Source: Enterocloster alcoholdehydrogenati (GTDB taxonomy: Bacteria; Bacillota; Clostridia; Lachnospirales; Lachnospiraceae). Taken from it: a stretch of DNA of 58,555 bases. The stretch lies in contig NZ_BLTJ01000017.1 of the NCBI RefSeq assembly GCF_013282095.1, positions 1 through 58,555 of the forward strand, written 5' to 3'. The translations under genes were made by a program, and so were the position numbers. Positions within the stretch are counted from its first letter, which is position 1; each line of letters opens with the position of its first letter. This document shows, in pieces, positions 40,683-49,306 of this stretch. Below the pieces are notes generated by a model. That model was not told the origin of the DNA and did not search any database. It was given only the letters and a program-made list of their open reading frames with translations.

Positions 40683-41034
40683 TGTGATACACCTCCTCGT
40701 CAAGATCTGCCTGCCGTTCCAAGACGGCATAGAAATTATTGGTCCGATATGGGCGCTGCTTAGGACGGAGAACCGTCACTTTGATGATATTGCCGACAAT
40801 CTTCTCCAAAGGCTGGCCGTGTTTTTCGTACATTGCAAGCAGGAAGAACGGCAACATAACTAACATCATACACATGGCCGCCGAACTGTTTCCAGCAGAG
40901 CCACGGAGCAAAAAGAAAAGCGGCACTCCAACAAGCGCCCCACCGCTAAAGCAGACAAGCTGCCTTCTGGTCAGATTTAACATGACCTTGGTTTTCACTT
41001 TGGTTAGATCTTTGGGTACAGGTACATAAGCCAA
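40534..41034 (-). CDS. PrgI-family membrane protein
   Basis: A 166-residue VirB3-like protein with two adjacent membrane segments (VCFSGGALVGVPLFFLL and AAMCMMLVMLPFFLLAMY), opening with MAYVPVPKDLTKVKTKV, the family signature. PrgI proteins partner VirB4 in Gram-positive type IV secretion. Its last 50 codons run inside virB4 in another frame (basic, Cys-containing tail), longer than I expect for the family, so the C terminus may have been extended by a lost stop. Confidence 0.75.
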   Translation of the reverse strand: MAYVPVPKDLTKVKTKVMLNLTRRQLVCFSGGALVGVPLFFLLRGSAGNSSAAMCMMLVMLPFFLLAMYEKHGQPLEKIVGNIIKVTVLRPKQRPYRTNNFYAVLERQADLDEEVYHIVCSNQKLASPSVREKRGDACAAGNDQKKAVPRRQEADRSGDCPCKPHG

Positions 41035-41054
41035 TGAACTCTCCTCCTCCCGCC

Positions 41055-41923
41055 TTAGTGTGCCTGGAACAGAGCTTTTGCAAGGCTTCCGGTCTTAAAA
41101 AGCGTAAAGCATAAGAGAACCGTATAACCCACGCAGCTCCAGATTGCCATGATAATGTCCTCCTCCGTGGCGATGTTCTGCACTAGCACTGCATAGATCG
41201 CCACGCACACAATGATAAGGAATGCCTGGAATCCCAGTGCAAGCAGAGAGCGCAGGTAGTTCTGCCCCATGCCTCCCCATTCCTTTCCCATCATTGCCGC
41301 CAGCGGAATCGGCGCAACCGATACGGCCATATATATCTCAATCATACGGCCGTAAATGACAATGAAAATACAGATATACAGTGCCCACATGGTAATGCCG
41401 ATGAAAATACTCTGGAACCATAAACCAAACAGCGGTCCCAAATCCATCTCCAGCAGGCGTGGCTCCATATCCGCCATAACAGAGGAAATGTCGATGGAAG
41501 CATCTGCCCCGATTATGCCGGACGCCTGCGATACAACGCTTTGTGCCATATCAAACACGCCCATCACGATATTCCAGGATTGGTTACAATGAGAATGGCG
41601 GCGGCGCTTTTGAACGCCCATTTGAAAAACATCCAGGTATCCACATCATGCAGGTTATTTTTCTCTGCCACCATCTGAATCAGTTCCAGTGTCATCACAA
41701 AAGCCAGAATCGCTCCGGCGATTGGGATCATAATGGTCTCAGACAGGCTTTGAATCATGCCAAAAATACTGCTGTTCCAGCCCTGCGGGGTCTGACCGAC
41801 CTGCACAGATATATCTGCCACCTGTTGGTTTACGCTGTCGAACATCCCTGAAAGGTTGCCCATAATGCCGCCCACCAGCATTTCTTTCAGCCACTCAGTA
41901 ATGACCTCCAGTAAGAAATCCAT
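41055..41923 (-). pseudogene. VirB6/TrbL-like channel protein, frameshifted
   Basis: A polytopic membrane protein of the mating channel. The first frame (EWLKEMLVGGIMGNLSGMF, then IMIPIAGAILAFVMTLEL) ends at ILIVTNPGIS and a stop. One missing base there separates it from the second frame, which continues WNIVMGVFDMAQSVVSQ, four more membrane segments and the terminus KTGSLAKALFQAH. Adding one base after GTAACCAAT gives about 289 residues, the normal length. As written the channel protein is cut to about 119 residues. Confidence 0.85.
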
Positions 41924-41991
41924 ACGGTGTCACCTCCTTTTGGCCCCTCCCGCATCCAAGCGGGAAGGGCCGGGATTTCTACCGGGCATCA

Positions 41992-42967
41992 TCAGGCGGC
42001 AAACAGCCCGGCAAGCTGCGGCACCAGGAGAATCCCTACCAGCGCTACCCCAGCGCCCGCCATAAGTTGTTTCATTCCTTGTGATTTCGCACCTGATAGC
42101 GATAGGTAATCCTTTGATGTTATCGCCAGATTTTCCCCCGCTCCGCACCGTGCGTGCGGCTTTCACCGCACACGGCGCTCCATCGGAAATCCGTTCATTT
42201 CCGACTTGGGGCCGTCCCTCCACAGACTTATTATTTCTGCTTCATCGGTACCATGCCCCTGCTCTCACTGGGATTAAGTACGGTTATACCGGTTTTGCCC
42301 GACTTTCCCGCCCAACGGCCTGCAACGGCTTGTTTCATACGTTCCCAGCTTTCCACGTTCCGACAATCCTATCATTCGATACTTTTAGGTGCTCCCTCTA
42401 AGCCTGTGCCCAGTTCCAATCGAACCTCGCCGCCTGTAACGGCACGTGGAGTTTCATAACAACCAATCTTACTAATCCACGGACACACCATTTCAATGGC
42501 CTTGTGCCTTTCGACACACTCTCAACATTTAGACCCGTACATTCGGGAGTAGTCAGTGCGGTCAGCCGCACATTCTCACCATGAGTATCTGACACCCGGC
42601 ATATAGGTGACGCCGCCCACCTCTGGGCGGGTTTCGTGCGGATTGTTCCGCTTACGGCCACTCTCTGCCGACTTCACCGAGCTTTTGACCCTGAAGCAGC
42701 TGCATACTTCAAAGCCAATCGGAGTATCAGTGTGGGCGTTTCCAGGCGTTACCCCTTCATTCCACCCATCGGACTGTCAGTTCTCCTAAGATTTCGGGCT
42801 TTCTGACCCTTTTACTTAGTGCCTGACCTTTTCAGTCAGGAACGTGTCGCACGGTTATCATTTCCGTAACCTTCCAACAAGTTGATAACGCCCCACACGC
42901 CAAGACCAGCGCCAAGAGCGATCACGAGAGTCTGCAACACATTGATAGCTTCATTAAAAAATTCCAT
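41992..42967 (-). CDS. Maff2-family membrane protein gene interrupted by a group II intron
   Basis: Exon 1 (42853-42967) encodes MEFFNEAINVLQTLV to GYGNDN; exon 2 (41992-42095) encodes AKSQGMKQLM to LAGLFAA. Joined across the intron they read GNDNPGAKSQG, giving a 72-residue protein with two membrane helices, typical of Maff2 proteins next to virD4 and virB6. Function unknown, probably a channel subunit. It is made only if the intron splices. Confidence 0.82.
42096..42852 (-). ncRNA. ORF-less group II intron
   Basis: 757 bases on the minus strand. It starts GTGCGACACG, the group II 5' consensus, and ends AT. Domain V (about 42141-42181) has the GAGC catalytic start, a GAAA loop and a CGTGTGCGG/CCGCACGCACGG stem; domain VI follows. 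GGTTGT (42459-42464) can pair with the exon end ATAACC as EBS1/IBS1. There is no reverse transcriptase frame, so mobility and perhaps splicing need a protein in trans. Confidence 0.87.
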
Positions 42968-43174
42968 AAATCATATTAGCCGGAATCATTTGAAAGATTT
43001 ATTCGTCATTCATAGGCATACAAAAGCCGGACAATCTGCCGCCCGATCTTCGGGGGCTGATTCCGGCTGTCCTCCTTTTTCATTATTTTTTTGTAATTGT
43101 CCGCTTTGTACACCCATGCCCCATACAGGGCAGCTGCGGTGAATAGATATGATCACTCCTTTCCTAGCGGAACA

Positions 43175-43990
43175 TCATTCATCGCCTGTGGTGTCTACTT
43201 CGTATACATCGCAGACTTCATCAGGCTTGAGTTTGAGCCTTGCAGAAAGAAATGCTTCAATGTCAAAAGCATTTTTCTTATCCGCATCAGCCGTGTATTT
43301 GAAATTGGGGTGCTTGGTGATGTCATACTTATCCGAAAGGAACGGACGCACACCGCGCAGCTGAAGAATGCACTTTCCGCCGTCCATGACTGCAAGTTCA
43401 TCCTGGCTCATCAGCTCTTTTCCCAATTTTTGATAATTGAGCGAATGGGAGGTTTCCCGCCCACGGCTCTCGCCGGTGTTATAGGTGTCGATGGTTTCTT
43501 TCCCCAGGACAGCCGCTAATTCTTTCAGTGTGGTCGGCTCCTTGCCGCCCAGGAATATGGAAGTATCCATATTGCCGATAATGGTGTCGGCATTGTCCTT
43601 ATAGATCGCCTTCAGCTGAGACTGTGCCTGCAACACCAGACAGGCAGAAATCTCACGGCTTCGGATGGTAGCCACCAGCTTTTCCAGCCTGGGAATCTGC
43701 CCGATATTGGCACACTCATCAATCAGGCAGCGTACATGGACAGGCAGCCTGCCGCCATATACATCATCCGCCTTTTCACACAGAAGATTGAAAAGCTGGG
43801 TATAGCACATGGAAATCAGGAAGTTAAAGGAATCGTCTGTATCACTCATAATGAGGAACAGCGCTGTTTTCCGGTCTCCCAGAGTGTCCAGCTCCAACTC
43901 GTCATAGGCGGTAACTTCCCGCAGTTCTGCAATATCAAATACGGCAAGCCGCGCACCACAGGAAATCAGGATCGACTTAGCGGTTTTTCC
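43175..43990 (-). pseudogene. VirD4/TcpA coupling ATPase, C-terminal part
   Basis: Codes for the last 272 or so residues of the type IV coupling protein, which delivers the relaxosome to the channel: GKTAKSILISCGAR, then LIMSDTDDSFNFL, LIDECANIGQIP (Walker B), LQAQSQLKAIYKDNADTI and SRGRETSHSLNYQKLG. The frame is cut at the codon for Gly in AAG-KTAK by the inner element; the preceding part resumes at 58111. Walker A would lie further upstream, beyond the window. Non-functional while the inner element is present. Confidence 0.93.
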
Positions 43991-44038
43991 AGAGACAAAT
44001 TGTCAAGGACTTTTTAATCAAATTCACAAAAAATCTAC

Positions 44039-44075
44039 AAAAAAGGTGCCAGAAGCACTGTATGGCTCCTGACAC
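44039..44075 (-). terminator. Terminator at left end of the inner element
   Basis: Minus strand: GGTGTCAG, a long loop, CTGGCACC, then TTTTTT. It stops the inner element's minus-strand genes before virD4 remnant sequence. Confidence 0.7.
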
Positions 44076-44088
44076 CTCGTTTGATAGA

Positions 44089-44454
44089 TTACATTTTTCC
44101 GTTCAGCAGGTCTTTGCAGAGATACGCATAGTCTGGCAGTTGGTTGATATATGGCTCCCAGCGCCGCTTGATTTCGGCCAATTCCAGCGGATCGGCTGCT
44201 TCCAGTGCATGATCGTTGCCTGTCATATATAAAACATCCGTAGCAACATCATCCAAACACCTGCCGCAGAGATCGGCGGCAGATTCTATCCTGATACCGG
44301 TATCCACATAGACTGGATTGACGCCAATCGTCAGCCAGACATAGCCTACCTTGTCCGACCAGAGCAGTTCAAAATCAGGGCTTTGCCGCAGATGTTCCGC
44401 AAAGACTTCCTTTACTCGCTCAATTTCATGTTTCTCTTTTTCTGTGTAAAGCAT
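44089..44454 (-). CDS. Hypothetical protein at the inner-element end
   Basis: 121 residues, acidic. The start MLYTEKEKHEIERVKEVF is chosen because AAGGAGGACACGAAA precedes it. YVWLTIGVNPVYVDTGIRIE looks like a beta core and GRCLDDVATDVLY a helix; no catalytic motif. I do not recognise it. It stands alone between the tnpW gene and the end terminator. Confidence 0.6.
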   Translation of the reverse strand: MLYTEKEKHEIERVKEVFAEHLRQSPDFELLWSDKVGYVWLTIGVNPVYVDTGIRIESAADLCGRCLDDVATDVLYMTGNDHALEAADPLELAEIKRRWEPYINQLPDYAYLCKDLLNGKM

Positions 44455-44531
44455 TTTCGTGTCCTCCTTGACAAAAATTTTGGTGCGTACCATCATCAGT
44501 TTAGCACAAGGCGGCTTCGTTTATCAGTCTG

Positions 44532-44726
44532 TCACATTTGCTGAATTTCATTTTTGAGCATACGCTTGATTTTATCGCTCATGGTTTCTGTGCTGGTATT
44601 GCTGAAATGGACATGAACCTTGTAGGTTGTCTTTCCGATTTTCTTTATCATCGCCGGCGTGTTTTCCGGCGCTCTGGACGCAGTAGCGGCGTCTGACACC
44701 TGCATAGTACGGGGTTCTTTGTTCAT
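44532..44726 (-). CDS. tnpW: TnpW-family protein
   Basis: 64 residues. The core MIKKIGKTTYKVHVHFSNTS followed by MSDKIKRMLKNEI is the TnpW signature known from Tn4451/Tn4453-like elements; function is not established. The AAAGGAGCGCC site fits this start. Cytoplasmic, with no membrane segment. With TnpV and TnpX it marks the inner element as a Tn4451-type relative. Confidence 0.8.
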   Translation of the reverse strand: MNKEPRTMQVSDAATASRAPENTPAMIKKIGKTTYKVHVHFSNTSTETMSDKIKRMLKNEIQQM

Positions 44727-44769
44727 GGCGCTCCTTTCTCCGAACGGGTCTGTGCCGCCCGGTAAAAAA

Positions 44770-45633
44770 TCAATCGTGCTTACTGTTTACAATGTCTTTT
44801 GCTGCCTGTCGGGTAGCACCGGCATTTTCTTCCCGGAAATTCTTCCCGTCAAAGAGAATCGGCGCACACCGTTCCAGAATACGGTCATAGATACGGGCGT
44901 GAGCCAGATCGGGCGGGTTTTTTAACTCGGACAGTTTCAAGTTTGTTGTGATAATCATGGGTCTGCGGCTACGATAGCGGCTGTCGATGACGAAAAACAT
45001 CTGCTCCATAGCATATTCTGTACTGCGCTCTACACCCAGATCGTCAATGATAAGCAGGTCATACTCGTCAAAGCTGGCAATAAACTCCGACCTGTCCTCA
45101 GAGAACATCCCGGTCAGGCGGTTCAGGATGGTAGGAAAGTTCGTCATCAGCACCGGCACATCCCGGTCAAGCAGGGCGTTGGCGATACAACCGGCGAAAA
45201 AGGACTTGCCGGTTCCCACATCCCCAAACAACAGCAGGCCGGTGTTGTTCCTGTATGCCTCCTTCCAGTTCTCCACATAGGCGCGGGCCTTGTCCATCAG
45301 GGGATTTTGGCCGTTGTCATTGGAAAATGTGTAGTCGTACAGATAACGGTCTTGCAAACCCTGTGCCTTTCGGCGTTTGATACGCTCCATGCGGCGCTGC
45401 CGTTCTTCAGCAGCCTTGCGCTGCTCCTCAGCCTCCCGCTGGCACTGGCAGATGCAGCGCGGCATAAAGTAGCCGGATTTCCCGAAGCATGGCACAACAG
45501 TCTGCCTCTGGCCGCCGCATTTCTTACAGTGGATGAGACCGTCTGACAGGTCTATACACTCGTCCTCAGCCAGTTCCACACCGGCGGCTGCCTTGTCAAT
45601 CAGCGCCCGGATTTCTGCGGTAATCTCAATCAT
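44770..45633 (-). CDS. DnaC-like helicase-loader ATPase
   Basis: A 287-residue ATPase. An N-terminal zinc-binding part (CKKCG at 36-40, CICQCQ at 60-65) precedes the AAA domain with Walker A GDVGTGKSF (137-145), Walker B LLIIDDLG and sensor RRPMIITTNL. DnaC/IstB-like proteins load the replicative helicase. Its gene overlaps the replisome-organizer stop by 4 bases, a standard replication module that may let the excised circle replicate. Confidence 0.85.
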   Translation of the reverse strand: MIEITAEIRALIDKAAAGVELAEDECIDLSDGLIHCKKCGGQRQTVVPCFGKSGYFMPRCICQCQREAEEQRKAAEERQRRMERIKRRKAQGLQDRYLYDYTFSNDNGQNPLMDKARAYVENWKEAYRNNTGLLLFGDVGTGKSFFAGCIANALLDRDVPVLMTNFPTILNRLTGMFSEDRSEFIASFDEYDLLIIDDLGVERSTEYAMEQMFFVIDSRYRSRRPMIITTNLKLSELKNPPDLAHARIYDRILERCAPILFDGKNFREENAGATRQAAKDIVNSKHD

Positions 45634-46364
45634 ACGGTTTCATCCTCCTTTACGCTGTAATCCCGGTTGCGAGAGGGCGGGGCTGCTTTCTTCGCGTCCT
45701 CACCGGCCCAGCGCCGGATGGTGGCGACATGGCTCTGATAACGCTTGCCGGTAGAAGCCATGTACTCGGACAGCTTTTCGATGTACTGGCCCCATACAGT
45801 GGGAAAGCTGGCCTGTAAGTCTGCCAGTTCCCCGTCCGTCAGGAAAACATTCTGGTAACGGCCATAGGCGTGGGCGGGGTGTCCCTTCTCTATCTCTCTC
45901 TTTATCTCTATCTCTTTCTCTAACTCTATCTCTATCTCTGGTGGACGAATGTCGGACAAATGTCCGCCGTTTGTCCGGGCCGCGGAAAGAGCCTTGTTTT
46001 GGAGCCTCGCAGCCCGCTTTCGCTCAGCCTCGGTAGAGGACTGGCCGATTAAAAGTTCGATGTTGCTCATGTAGAATGTGCCGCTGTCCAGCACTTCCAC
46101 AAGACCCAGCTTCAAAAAGATCTGCAAGGCTCTCTCCACAGTGCCGATCTGCTGGCGGGTAATGGTGGCGATCATCTGCGCCGTGTAAGGGATGTCCTCG
46201 TCAAGCTGGAGCCGCCCGCCATGTTTCAGCGATTTCAGATACAGCTTGAGCAGAATGTTAGAATACAGCACACCGTCCTGCATACTTTCCAGCAGCACGA
46301 TGGAATCATCATCAAAATAGTTTTCTTTGAGTTTCAGGTAATAATATTTTCGATTGTCTGACAT
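45630..46364 (-). CDS. Replisome-organizer/replication initiator protein
   Basis: A 244-residue protein with the phage replisome-organizer N-terminal winged helix: KYYYLKLKENYFDDDSIVLLE at the start and ALQIFLKLGLVEVLDSGTFYM. A low-complexity Glu/Ile/Lys linker (EIELEKEIEIKREIEK) links to a C-terminal part ending near the DnaC start. Such proteins bind the origin and recruit DnaC and helicase. The linker is encoded by a simple (TCTATC)-like repeat at about 45893-45942. Confidence 0.8.
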   Translation of the reverse strand: MSDNRKYYYLKLKENYFDDDSIVLLESMQDGVLYSNILLKLYLKSLKHGGRLQLDEDIPYTAQMIATITRQQIGTVERALQIFLKLGLVEVLDSGTFYMSNIELLIGQSSTEAERKRAARLQNKALSAARTNGGHLSDIRPPEIEIELEKEIEIKREIEKGHPAHAYGRYQNVFLTDGELADLQASFPTVWGQYIEKLSEYMASTGKRYQSHVATIRRWAGEDAKKAAPPSRNRDYSVKEDETV

Positions 46365-46462
46365 AGGGTTCCTCCTTGTGGTTCTCTTGGGATTCTGTAC
46401 GCATTTTAAGGCTATTTTAGGGGGCAGAGGATAAATCTATCAGACTGCCTTTGACACCCCCG

Positions 46463-46485
46463 AAAAAAGCCTTGATTTACAAGGG
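46463..46485 (-). terminator. Terminator overlapping the stop of the Cys-rich VLP gene
   Basis: Minus strand: CCTTG-TAAAT-CAAGG followed by CTTTTTT. The stop codon TAA of the VLP-type gene lies at the hairpin loop. Confidence 0.65.
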
Positions 46486-46875
46486 TTTTTCAGCCCCTAA
46501 AGCGTGACATTTCTCCCGTTGTTTCCGCTTGCGCTTTGCGGCGTTGATCCGCTTCATGCGTGCGGCACATTCCGGGCAGTATTTGGCCCGGTTGGAACCG
46601 GGGGTAAACAGCGCCCTACATACGGAGCATTTCTTAGCATTCAGCCGGTGGAACAGCGCCGTTTCCAGTTCCTTATCCTGCGGTAATACCGCCGCCCGAA
46701 ACCACCTGCACAACAGGGAGTAGGAAATAGACTGGACACAAACACATTCCTCCCCATCGTCCAGAGCGATACAGTTTCCGTCGATGTAGTTACAGCACTC
46801 ATGCACCAGTTTCCGCGCTCTGCGATACTGGCGGTAATCCATGACAGGGATAGGTTCAGTCTTGTTGTTCTTCAT
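46477..46875 (-). CDS. Cysteine-rich VLP domain protein
   Basis: 132 residues. Cys pairs in HECCNYIDGNC, CVCVQ, LLCRWF and the C-terminal zinc ribbon CSVCRALF to YCPECAARM match the Cys-rich VLP domain of clostridial mobile elements. The basic tail (INAAKRKRKQREK) suggests nucleic-acid binding. Own terminator. Function unknown, possibly regulation of the replication module it precedes. Confidence 0.75.
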   Translation of the reverse strand: MKNNKTEPIPVMDYRQYRRARKLVHECCNYIDGNCIALDDGEECVCVQSISYSLLCRWFRAAVLPQDKELETALFHRLNAKKCSVCRALFTPGSNRAKYCPECAARMKRINAAKRKRKQREKCHALGAEKPL

Positions 46876-46930
46876 AAATGATTTCTTTCATAAAGCAGGT
46901 ATCCTCCTTGAATGAATTTATTGTTAAATA

Positions 46931-46977
46931 TTCGTGCAAAGTATTGTTTTCTTCGTGCAAATGGCATATACTATAAT
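46931..46977 (+). promoter_or_regulatory. relB-yafQ promoter with two 10-bp direct repeats
   Basis: TATAAT (46972-46977) lies 17 bases after a weak -35. TTCGTGCAAA occurs twice (46931-46940 and 46952-46961), 21 bp apart, overlapping the -35 to -10 region. Two helical turns of spacing suits cooperative binding of the antitoxin complex; this is inference. Confidence 0.6.
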
Positions 46978-47001
46978 TGCCAGCAGAAAGGGGTTGATCG
47001 T

Positions 47002-47280
47002 ATGGCTGGAAATACCACAAACATCAGTATCCGCATGGACGCAGATTTGAAAGCGCAGGCGGACGCACTGTTTACTGAACTTGGCATGAACCTGACTACG
47101 GCGTTTAACATCTTTGTGCGCCAGTCGCTTCGTGAAGGCGGCATTCCCTTTGAGGTAAGGCTGGAACAGCCGAACAAAGAAACGGTTGCTGCCATGCTGG
47201 AAGCGGAAAGGATTGCAAAAGACCCGTCTGTAAAGGGCTACAATGACCTTGACGAGTTGTTTGCTGACCTGAAAAGATGA
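47002..47280 (+). CDS. RelB/DinJ-family antitoxin
   Basis: 92 residues. The N-terminal ribbon-helix-helix TTNISIRMDADLKAQADALF binds DNA and represses the operon; LGMNLTTAFNIFVRQSL is the DinJ/RelB core, and the C-terminal acidic part (DLDELFADLKR) wraps the toxin. The start is behind AAAGGGGTTGATCGT. Its stop overlaps the toxin start by 4 bases. It stabilizes the inner element together with YafQ. Confidence 0.88.
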   Translation: MAGNTTNISIRMDADLKAQADALFTELGMNLTTAFNIFVRQSLREGGIPFEVRLEQPNKETVAAMLEAERIAKDPSVKGYNDLDELFADLKR

Positions 47281-47567
47281 AAGAAACCAAATATACCGTC
47301 AAGTACACGACCAGTTTCAAAAAAGACTACAAACGAGCCATAAAGCGTGGCTTGAAGATTGAGCTGCTGGAGCAGGTCGTAGCATTGCTGGCAATGGGCG
47401 AACCGCTGCCGGATAAGAACCGCGACCATGACCTGTCCGGCGATTGGGCGGGCCATCGGGAATGTCATATTCTCCCGGACTGGCTGCTTGTCTATCGCAT
47501 AGAGGATGATGTTCTGGTGCTGACGCTGGCCCGCACCGGCACACACAGCGACTTGTTCGGCAAATAA
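47277..47567 (+). CDS. YafQ-family mRNA interferase toxin
   Basis: A 96-residue RelE-superfamily ribonuclease. YTTSFKKDYKRAIKRG is the family N terminus; DHDLSGDWAGHRECHILPDW carries the catalytic His/Asp set and the C terminus ends THSDLF with the last active His. It cleaves translating mRNA when free of antitoxin. Complete, with a good terminator after it. Confidence 0.88.
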   Translation: MKETKYTVKYTTSFKKDYKRAIKRGLKIELLEQVVALLAMGEPLPDKNRDHDLSGDWAGHRECHILPDWLLVYRIEDDVLVLTLARTGTHSDLFGK

Positions 47568-47575
47568 ACAGTCTG

Positions 47576-47608
47576 CCGCCGTATGGGGAAACCTGTACGG
47601 CGGTTTTT
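47576..47608 (+). terminator. Terminator after yafQ
   Basis: CCGCCGTA, 12-base loop, TACGGCGG, then TTTTT: a perfect 8-bp stem ending the toxin-antitoxin operon. Confidence 0.85.
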
Positions 47609-47674
47609 CTGTATGCAAAGGTATGTCGTGAAACGCGACGCACTTGACAGAGGTACGCCAAAACGCGGTAGCCT

Positions 47675-49120
47675 TTACCGCTCCGGCCCACGGTCGTGAG
47701 ACTTGTCCCGTTCCTGTCGGGACAGCTGCTCGGCGGTTTTGCGGAGCCGTTCCACTGCTTTCAAATCCTCCCTCATGGATTTCATGGCAAGCGTGTCCGT
47801 CTGCTTTCCGGCGGTCAGCTGGTCGATCTCCCGCTGCCATGCCTTCGGGGTGATCCCCTCGCCGCTATCTTTCAATTCTTTCAGATACCGGGCTGCTGCG
47901 TCATACAGGATCAGTTCCCGGCTGTGGCGCTGCTCAAACTGTTCCCGCTTTTCCGGCTTTACTTTGGCAAGCTGTTTGTGGATGGACTTGTACTGGTTGT
48001 ATTGTTCCCACATCTCCCCGCGTTCGGTAAGAATGGCGATCCGGCGCTCAGCCTTGACGATCTTTCCCCGCAGGTCATAGTAACGGCTGTTCATATCAGC
48101 GATTTTTTCATGAAGCTGCTGCATAGACTGGATGCCGTTTGCCTGTAAAAAGCTGAATAGTGCAGCGCTTTCCTGCAAAGCCCGGATTTTTCCGGTGCGG
48201 GTGCGGGGAGTGTTCAACTGCTGCTGGGCCTCCCACAAAGCTGTCAAGCTGCTTTGCTGTGTTTGTGGTTTTTCCGCTTCGTCTTTCGACCAGCGATAAA
48301 GACGGGTAATGCGGGCTTTAATTTCTTTCAGCAGTTTGTTGTCGGCGGCGATCTGCCGGTTTACTTCTCCCTTGTCGGTGCGGATACCGCGCTTTTCCAT
48401 TTGGCTGGCGGCTGGCCCCAGATGGACAGAGGGAATTTTATCAATGCCCTGCCGCTTGTAACTGCGGTGGTCAATGCGCTCCGATCTACCGGCAGATTCC
48501 AGTGCCCGGTTGGTGTAGGCTGCCCACGCTGCCCGCCAAATCTCCACATTTCCTTTATCGTTCCAGTCGGTCGTATCCTCCCGATGATTTTTCCAGCCGC
48601 CTTTCCCATCCGGGATACGCTGTCCATTCTCGTCCAGATCGTATGCCTTGCGGCACTTTGCGCCCCACTGTCCATTTTCTTTCAAAGGCCGGAGTGTCAG
48701 CATGATATGGACATGAGGGTTGCCGGTTCCCTTGTCATGGATAGCAAAATCGGCGCACATTCCTTTGTCTACAAAGTTGTCCTTCACATAGGCACGCACA
48801 AGGGCAAGCTGTTGTTCGCCGGACAGTTCACGGGGCAGGGCTGCTTCAATCTCGCGGGCAAGCTGGCTGTCTCTTGCTTTCTCGATTTGCTCCACACTGT
48901 TCCAGAGGATAGAACGGTCTGCAAATTCCGGCGGGGCGTGGGCGGGCAGCATGATCTCCGCATGGACAATGCCGCCTTTCCGGGTGTAGTCGTGGGTCAT
49001 TCCATCCCATTCATTTGTCATCTTGGTTCCGCTGCGGTAAGCAGCTGCGGCAACGGCAGAACGGCCTGCGCTGCGCTTGATGATACTGACGGGGATATGA
49101 CAGAAATCTATGGGGAACAC
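47675..49120 (-). CDS. MobA/MobL-family (MOBQ) relaxase
   Basis: A relaxase of up to 481 residues. The N-terminal AAAAYRSG and the histidine motif GNPHVHIMLTLRPL (metal site) are MobA/MobL signatures; the rest is charged coiled coil. It should nick the adjacent oriT so that the inner element can use a conjugative channel in the cell. The start is unclear: GTG at 49120 overlaps the AAAGGAGG site, while the best-spaced codon is ATA at 49109-49111. Homologues begin about seven residues before the first conserved Cys/His, so both fit. Confidence 0.9.
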   Translation of the reverse strand: MFPIDFCHIPVSIIKRSAGRSAVAAAAYRSGTKMTNEWDGMTHDYTRKGGIVHAEIMLPAHAPPEFADRSILWNSVEQIEKARDSQLAREIEAALPRELSGEQQLALVRAYVKDNFVDKGMCADFAIHDKGTGNPHVHIMLTLRPLKENGQWGAKCRKAYDLDENGQRIPDGKGGWKNHREDTTDWNDKGNVEIWRAAWAAYTNRALESAGRSERIDHRSYKRQGIDKIPSVHLGPAASQMEKRGIRTDKGEVNRQIAADNKLLKEIKARITRLYRWSKDEAEKPQTQQSSLTALWEAQQQLNTPRTRTGKIRALQESAALFSFLQANGIQSMQQLHEKIADMNSRYYDLRGKIVKAERRIAILTERGEMWEQYNQYKSIHKQLAKVKPEKREQFEQRHSRELILYDAAARYLKELKDSGEGITPKAWQREIDQLTAGKQTDTLAMKSMREDLKAVERLRKTAEQLSRQERDKSHDRGPER

Positions 49121-49264
49121 CTCCTTTCAGTGAGGGGATAACAGGCTCTGTGGAGCCGGACAAACGCAAAGCGGGTGTTTGGCTGTGCAGAGCGCACAAG
49201 GGGTTTGGGGAGCGTAGCTTCCCATCGCGGACGAAGTACGCAATGTCCCCGGCAGGGCGCACAG

Positions 49265-49292
49265 CACCGGCAACGGTGTATAAGTGCGCCCT
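49265..49292 (+). other. oriT of the inner element (IncQ-like nick region)
   Basis: CACCG-GCAA-CGGTG hairpin (49265-49278), then TAAGTGCGCCCT (49281-49292). The latter is the nick-region core known from RSF1010-type MOBQ origins of transfer. It lies about 160 bases upstream of the MOBQ relaxase start. The whole 49121-49306 gap is otherwise gene-free. Confidence 0.85.
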
Positions 49293-49306
49293 TGTAAACA
49301 AGGGAC

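Noticed and set aside
42970-43174. Small frame of 25 to 35 codons between maff2 and virD4 (ending IGRQIVRLLYAYE)
   Set aside because: No standard start with a ribosome binding site in that frame and no family I recognise. It could be a real ICE micro-protein, but evidence is too thin to list.
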